A stretch of DNA of 8,695 bases from Prevotella sp. GTDB lineage: Bacteria > Bacteroidota > Bacteroidia > Bacteroidales > Bacteroidaceae. This document shows positions 6,263 through 8,695 of this stretch, one piece after another (position 1 is the first letter of the stretch; each line of letters starts with the position of its first letter). The notes beneath the pieces are model-generated. The model saw only the letters and a program-made list of their open reading frames with translations, did not search any database and was not told where the DNA came from. A program made the position numbers and the translations under genes. The stretch covers positions 1-8,695 of the forward strand of contig JAGBQP010000074.1 of assembly GCA_017632825.1 (NCBI GenBank), in the 5' to 3' direction.

Positions 6263-7401
6263 CGACGTCCTCCAAAATGTCCGCGGTTACCAGAGCTGGC
6301 GCCAGCGCTACGGGTGCTTGATGAGCTACTGCCGAAGTTGCGGGTGCTTGAAGAGCTGCTTCCGAAAGAACGGCTACTGCCCGATGAACTGCCGAACGAA
6401 CGGGAAGGAGTAGAAGTGCTGCGGCTCGGTGTGCTGGAGCTATTGCCACCGAAATGACGAGTCGGCGTTGACGGCGTTGTTGTGGTCGTCGGACGCGAAG
6501 TCGTTGTTGTAGGACGGTCACTGCCGAATGAACGGTTAGGCGTTGTCGTTGTCGTAGTACGGTTACTGCCGAACGAACGGTTAGGTGTTGTACCACTCAA
6601 GTGACTGCTGGTTGTCGGACGATTCTCGTCGATGGAACGTTCGCGGTTACCATTGAAATTACGATTGCCGGTGTTATTATTGTACGTGCGGTTATCGTTA
6701 TAGATATTTACATCGGTATTCGTGCGGTTTCCAGCTGTAATACGAGTGGAACTGCTTGTGCGTGGACGATCATTGGTGCCCAGACGTGGACGCTCGTTGC
6801 TACGATTGTTGCCAAGACGAGGCCGATTGTTATCGCGGCCCAGAGACTGATGGTTGCGATAGTTGCCATTGTTGTGACGGTCGTAGCGCTGACGCATACC
6901 AAAGTGCTCATGGCGGTGGTTGACAGCCGGGCGGAAGTGGTCACGACGTCCGTAATAGTAGCTGCGGCCACCATTGACATGCCAGGCATGTCCGCCACGA
7001 TAACTGACATAGAATGCGGGGCGTCCGAAATAGAAGTAGTCGCGCACCGTATAGCGGGCATAGATGCCGAAATGCCAGCGTCCTGATCTCCAATAGAGGG
7101 GACGGAAGAAATATTCTGCGGCACGGAACAGATCCCACTGCCACGAATAGAGAATGTAACTCAGATCGAGGTTACGACGCTCCCAATAGATGCCATAGAC
7201 ATCGTTAGGACTGGTAACACCCATGAGGTAGTCGAGGTTTATCTCGTAGGCAGCCTCGTATTGTTCGTCGGTCAGGTCGAGTTCATAAGCCATCTTATCC
7301 GTGAGGAAGAGGGCTTCGTTGCGGGCCTGCTCGTAACTCATGGCATTAGCTGCGACTGACATTGTCAGTAGAGCTATCAGGGTGAATATCATCTTCTTCA
7401 T
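6259..7401 (-). CDS. Exported low-complexity protein with RSFG repeats
   Basis: A 380-residue protein not recognised as a named family. Residues 1-20 form a signal peptide (ending AANA). Residues 21-62 look helical: the segment DKMAYELDLTDEQYEAAYEI resembles by eye the LT-x-EQ helices of Spy/CpxP-like and DUF4890-type periplasmic proteins. Residues 63-160 are very rich in Tyr, Trp, Phe and Arg. Residues 138-184 hold eight histidines, several clustered (NHRHEHF). Residues about 185-260 are Asn/Arg-rich with two RPRLG copies. Residues about 262-380 are Ser/Thr/Arg-rich with repeated R-[SHN]-FG cores. The protein is strongly basic. No membrane anchor, sortase signal or type IX secretion C-terminal domain was seen. 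It may bind the envelope, polyanions or metal, but this is inference from composition. The ATG at 7401 is supported by the signal peptide and an upstream promoter. It is monocistronic. Confidence 0.78.
   Translation of the reverse strand: MKKMIFTLIALLTMSVAANAMSYEQARNEALFLTDKMAYELDLTDEQYEAAYEINLDYLMGVTSPNDVYGIYWERRNLDLSYILYSWQWDLFRAAEYFFRPLYWRSGRWHFGIYARYTVRDYFYFGRPAFYVSYRGGHAWHVNGGRSYYYGRRDHFRPAVNHRHEHFGMRQRYDRHNNGNYRNHQSLGRDNNRPRLGNNRSNERPRLGTNDRPRTSSSTRITAGNRTNTDVNIYNDNRTYNNNTGNRNFNGNRERSIDENRPTTSSHLSGTTPNRSFGSNRTTTTTTPNRSFGSDRPTTTTSRPTTTTTPSTPTRHFGGNSSSTPSRSTSTPSRSFGSSSGSSRSFGSSSSSTRNFGSSSSSTRSAGASSGNRGHFGGRR
6264..6591 (-). repeat. In-gene imperfect tandem repeats encoding RSFG units
   Basis: Two periodicities are visible. 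A 30-bp unit at about 6311-6400 encodes a 10-residue unit of the type SRSFGSSSSS (CGGGTGCTTG opens the units at 6311 and 6341). A 45-bp unit, with near-identical blocks starting at about 6521 and 6566, encodes NRSFGS plus a Thr run. Degenerate copies extend to the gene end (GHFGG). All lie in the C-terminal third of the exported protein. Confidence 0.75.
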
Positions 7402-7447
7402 AGTCGTAAAATTTTAATTGTTCGACATGTTTGTTCTTGATTCTGGT

Positions 7448-7480
7448 GCAAAGTAACGGCTTTTTTCACACCTGTGCAAA
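7448..7480 (-). promoter_or_regulatory. Promoter for the RSFG-repeat protein gene
   Basis: On the minus strand TTTG (7480-7477) is followed after 20 bp by TTACTTTGC (7456-7448), a one-base variant of TAnnTTTGC. Expected initiation near 7445 gives a leader of about 44 nt. Confidence 0.6.
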
Positions 7481-7483
7481 GGT

Positions 7484-7514
7484 TTTTCCCTAAACTCAGG
7501 GGGGATTTTCCCTA
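7484..7514. repeat. 9-bp direct repeat TTTTCCCTA in a divergent promoter region
   Basis: TTTTCCCTA occurs at 7484-7492 and again at 7506-7514, 22 bp apart (about two helical turns), separated by a run of six G at 7499-7504. It lies between the -33 boxes of two divergent promoters, so it is a candidate operator, which is inference. The 191-nt interval 7402-7592 otherwise holds only the two promoters. Confidence 0.45.
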
Positions 7515-7553
7515 TAAATGGAAAAAGATGATGATGTAAAAGTGAGGAAATGA

Positions 7554-7586
7554 TTTGTTTTTTCACGTATTTATTTGTACCTTTGC
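7554..7586 (+). promoter_or_regulatory. Promoter for the DUF4847-like lipoprotein gene
   Basis: TTTG at 7554-7557, a 20-bp spacer and TACCTTTGC at 7578-7586 fit the Bacteroidota consensus. Only 6 bp separate the box from ATG 7593, so the leader should be about 0-5 nt. Confidence 0.7.
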
Positions 7587-7592
7587 CACCGT

Positions 7593-7991
7593 ATGAAGAG
7601 AATTTCGTCGTTTTTTCATGCCACATTATTTATTAGTGTAGCGTTCCTGTTTTCAGCGTGCGAGTTTGAAACCTCGGGCAATGGCGACCTTGACGGACTG
7701 TGGCAGTTGTCGCAGCAAGACTCTGTAGGGACGACGGTGTCGCAAGACATGCGGCTGTCGGGCATCTACTGGGCTGTACAAGTGCGATTACTGCAGATAC
7801 AGGGCGGCGAGCAGTCGGGTTACTACCGTTTCAAGCACGCCGACGGAAAGCTGAAGCTTTATTCTGCCAGTCTTGATAAGGAAGGACGGGAAGACACGAT
7901 ATCACTATACAACTATCACATACTGCAACTTAATGGTAGTCGCATGGTGTTGGAAGACGAAAATGTCAGATTAACATTCAGAAAGTATTAA
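7593..7991 (+). CDS. Small lipoprotein, DUF4847/lipocalin-like
   Basis: A 132-residue protein with a lipoprotein signal peptide. Hydrophobic residues 10-20 lead to the lipobox FSAC, with Cys23 as the lipidation site. Acidic residues right after it (CEFE) are compatible with the surface-export signals described for Bacteroidota lipoproteins, though the match is loose. The mature part begins GDLDGLWQL and continues as short beta strands (WAVQVRLLQI, SGYYRFKHADGKLKLYSA), ending LTFRKY. This resembles the DUF4847 family, annotated as lipocalin-like and found in many Bacteroides and Prevotella genomes. No ligand or enzyme activity is known to me. A TTG start at 7575 would lie over the promoter -7 region and is rejected. 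It is divergent from the RSFG-protein gene and convergent with the sugar transferase, with only 7 bp between stops. Confidence 0.78.
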   Translation: MKRISSFFHATLFISVAFLFSACEFETSGNGDLDGLWQLSQQDSVGTTVSQDMRLSGIYWAVQVRLLQIQGGEQSGYYRFKHADGKLKLYSASLDKEGREDTISLYNYHILQLNGSRMVLEDENVRLTFRKY

Positions 7992-8010
7992 CAGATTCTT
8001 AGAATACTTT
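7982..8010. terminator. Candidate bidirectional hairpin between convergent genes
   Basis: AAAGTATT at 7982-7989 and AATACTTT at 8003-8010 are perfect inverted repeats with a 13-nt loop, and both stop codons overlap the structure. The 3' arm on each strand ends in TTT but no longer T-run follows. An alternative hairpin ATTCT-T-AGAAT lies at 7995-8005. The stem is AT-rich and therefore weak. Confidence 0.38.
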
Positions 8011-8628
8011 GCCGAAAGCTATGCGGGCAAAGGTGAGACCGAGGATTTTGAAGTCGAGCGCCCAAGAACGGTGCTCCAGATATTCAAGGTCCATCTCCAG
8101 ACGCTTCAACATCTTCTCCATCGTGTCGGTGTAGCCATTGTATAGTGTAGCCATTGATGTGATGCCTGGGCGAATCTGGAAAAGGTACTGGTACCGCTGG
8201 TCGTGCTCCATAATCTTGTCGATGAAGAACTGACGCTCGGGACGGGGACCAACAAACGACATCTCACCCTTGAAGACATTCCAGAACTGGGGCAGTTCAT
8301 CTAAATGATGAGCACGCAAGAAGCGGCCGGCCTTCGTCAGACGATCGTCCTCGTCTGTATCGCATAATTCAGGTCCTTTCTTCTCAGCATTAACCACCAT
8401 GCTACGGAACTTGTAGATATAGAACGGACGGCCAAAACGACCAATGCGCTCTTGTTTGTATATGACAGGACCATTCTTCTCACGCTTGATGCGGATGTAA
8501 CAATAGAGAAAGAGTGGTGAGAAGATAATCAGGCAGATAAGTGAAACAAACAGATCGAAAACACGCTTAACATTGCGTTCGAACCCGTTCATTCCGTCAA
8601 TGATATATCCGCTGGTATGTATTGTCAT
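7999..8628 (-). CDS. Bacterial sugar transferase (polyprenyl-phosphate phosphoglycosyl transferase)
   Basis: A 209-residue protein of the monotopic phosphoglycosyl transferase family (PF02397 type). These enzymes move a sugar-1-phosphate from a UDP-sugar to undecaprenyl phosphate at the inner face of the cytoplasmic membrane, the first step of capsule, exopolysaccharide, O-antigen or glycoprotein glycan assembly. One N-terminal hydrophobic segment (about 24-46) carries the Ser37-Pro38 pair typical of the re-entrant helix. GPVIYKQERIG, YKFRSM (72-77), the catalytic pair Asp110-Glu111 in LDELPQFWNV, and SFVGPRP (124-130) follow in the expected order. It is the compact PglC-like form without the long N-terminal membrane and CoA-binding-like region of WcaJ/WbaP. 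An in-frame stop at 8635-8637 fixes it as short rather than truncated by the window. ATG 8592 is an alternative start. The donor sugar cannot be told. It may be the last gene of a polysaccharide operon entering from the right. Confidence 0.9.
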   Translation of the reverse strand: MTIHTSGYIIDGMNGFERNVKRVFDLFVSLICLIIFSPLFLYCYIRIKREKNGPVIYKQERIGRFGRPFYIYKFRSMVVNAEKKGPELCDTDEDDRLTKAGRFLRAHHLDELPQFWNVFKGEMSFVGPRPERQFFIDKIMEHDQRYQYLFQIRPGITSMATLYNGYTDTMEKMLKRLEMDLEYLEHRSWALDFKILGLTFARIAFGKVF

Positions 8629-8695
8629 ATATGGTTATGCGCAGTATTATTCAGTTTGTTTATATTATTAACGACACGAATGCCGTTTTATTGCA
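8629..8695. other. Upstream region of the sugar transferase, no feature found
   Basis: In these 67 bp I see no TAnnTTTG box on the minus strand and no gene. The closest minus-strand match, TAATACTGC at 8649-8641, differs at two core positions and lacks a TTTG upstream. The sugar transferase is therefore either co-transcribed from genes outside the window or uses an unrecognised promoter. Confidence 0.4.

Noticed and set aside
6311..6591. CRISPR-like or intergenic repeat array
   Set aside because: The 30- and 45-bp periods are multiples of three, are imperfect, have no unique spacers and stay in frame, so they are protein-coding repeats.
6601..7124. Plus-strand frame 6601-7086 and minus-strand frame 6708-7124 rich in Ala, Val, Ile and Thr
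   Set aside because: Both are out-of-frame readings of the low-complexity exported-protein gene, and their hydrophobic look comes from reading Asn/Arg codons in another frame.

Overview
The window looks like a chromosomal segment of a Bacteroidota member, most likely Prevotellaceae. Five clear sigma-ABfr-type promoters (TTTG/TTG, then about 19-23 bp, then TAnnTTTGC) lie at gene starts, and a sixth matches only the -7 part or has a one-base variant. Shine-Dalgarno sequences are weak or absent. The protein set fits too: a plug-barrel receptor of the Bacteroidota type, an M64 peptidase, a DUF4847-like lipoprotein, and several signal peptides ending in AxA before Gln. I do not name a species.

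Layout from left to right. (1) 1-1908, minus: 636 N-terminal codons of an outer-membrane TonB-dependent-receptor-like protein whose C-terminus lies beyond the left edge. (2) 1909-2051: divergent promoters. (3) 2052-4965, plus: a tight three-gene operon with an exported endonuclease/exonuclease/phosphatase-fold protein, uridine kinase (ATGA overlap) and an exported M64 metallopeptidase, followed by an imperfect hairpin and T-run. (4) 4991-5611, minus: a multi-pass DUF308/HdeD-like membrane protein. (5) 5753-6262, plus: a histidine phosphatase whose start lies almost on the -7 box, so its transcript is probably leaderless. (6) 6259-7401, minus: an exported low-complexity protein with RSFG repeats; its stop codon shares TTAA with the phosphatase stop. 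(7) 7402-7592: a divergent promoter region with a 9-bp direct repeat. (8) 7593-7991, plus: a small lipoprotein. (9) 7999-8628, minus: a compact phosphoglycosyl transferase, perhaps the end of a polysaccharide locus extending past the right edge.

Functionally the segment is dominated by envelope and export: six of the eight products are predicted to be outer-membrane, exported, lipid-anchored or membrane-embedded. Uridine kinase and the histidine phosphatase are cytosolic. Outside the three-gene operon, genes alternate in strand and mostly carry their own promoters, so I see no single pathway joining them. I found no RNA gene, CRISPR array, insertion sequence, phage gene or defence gene, and no convincing new multi-gene system. 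The items most worth a second look are the leaderless starts, the shared stop, the direct-repeat candidate operator and the repeat-rich exported protein.
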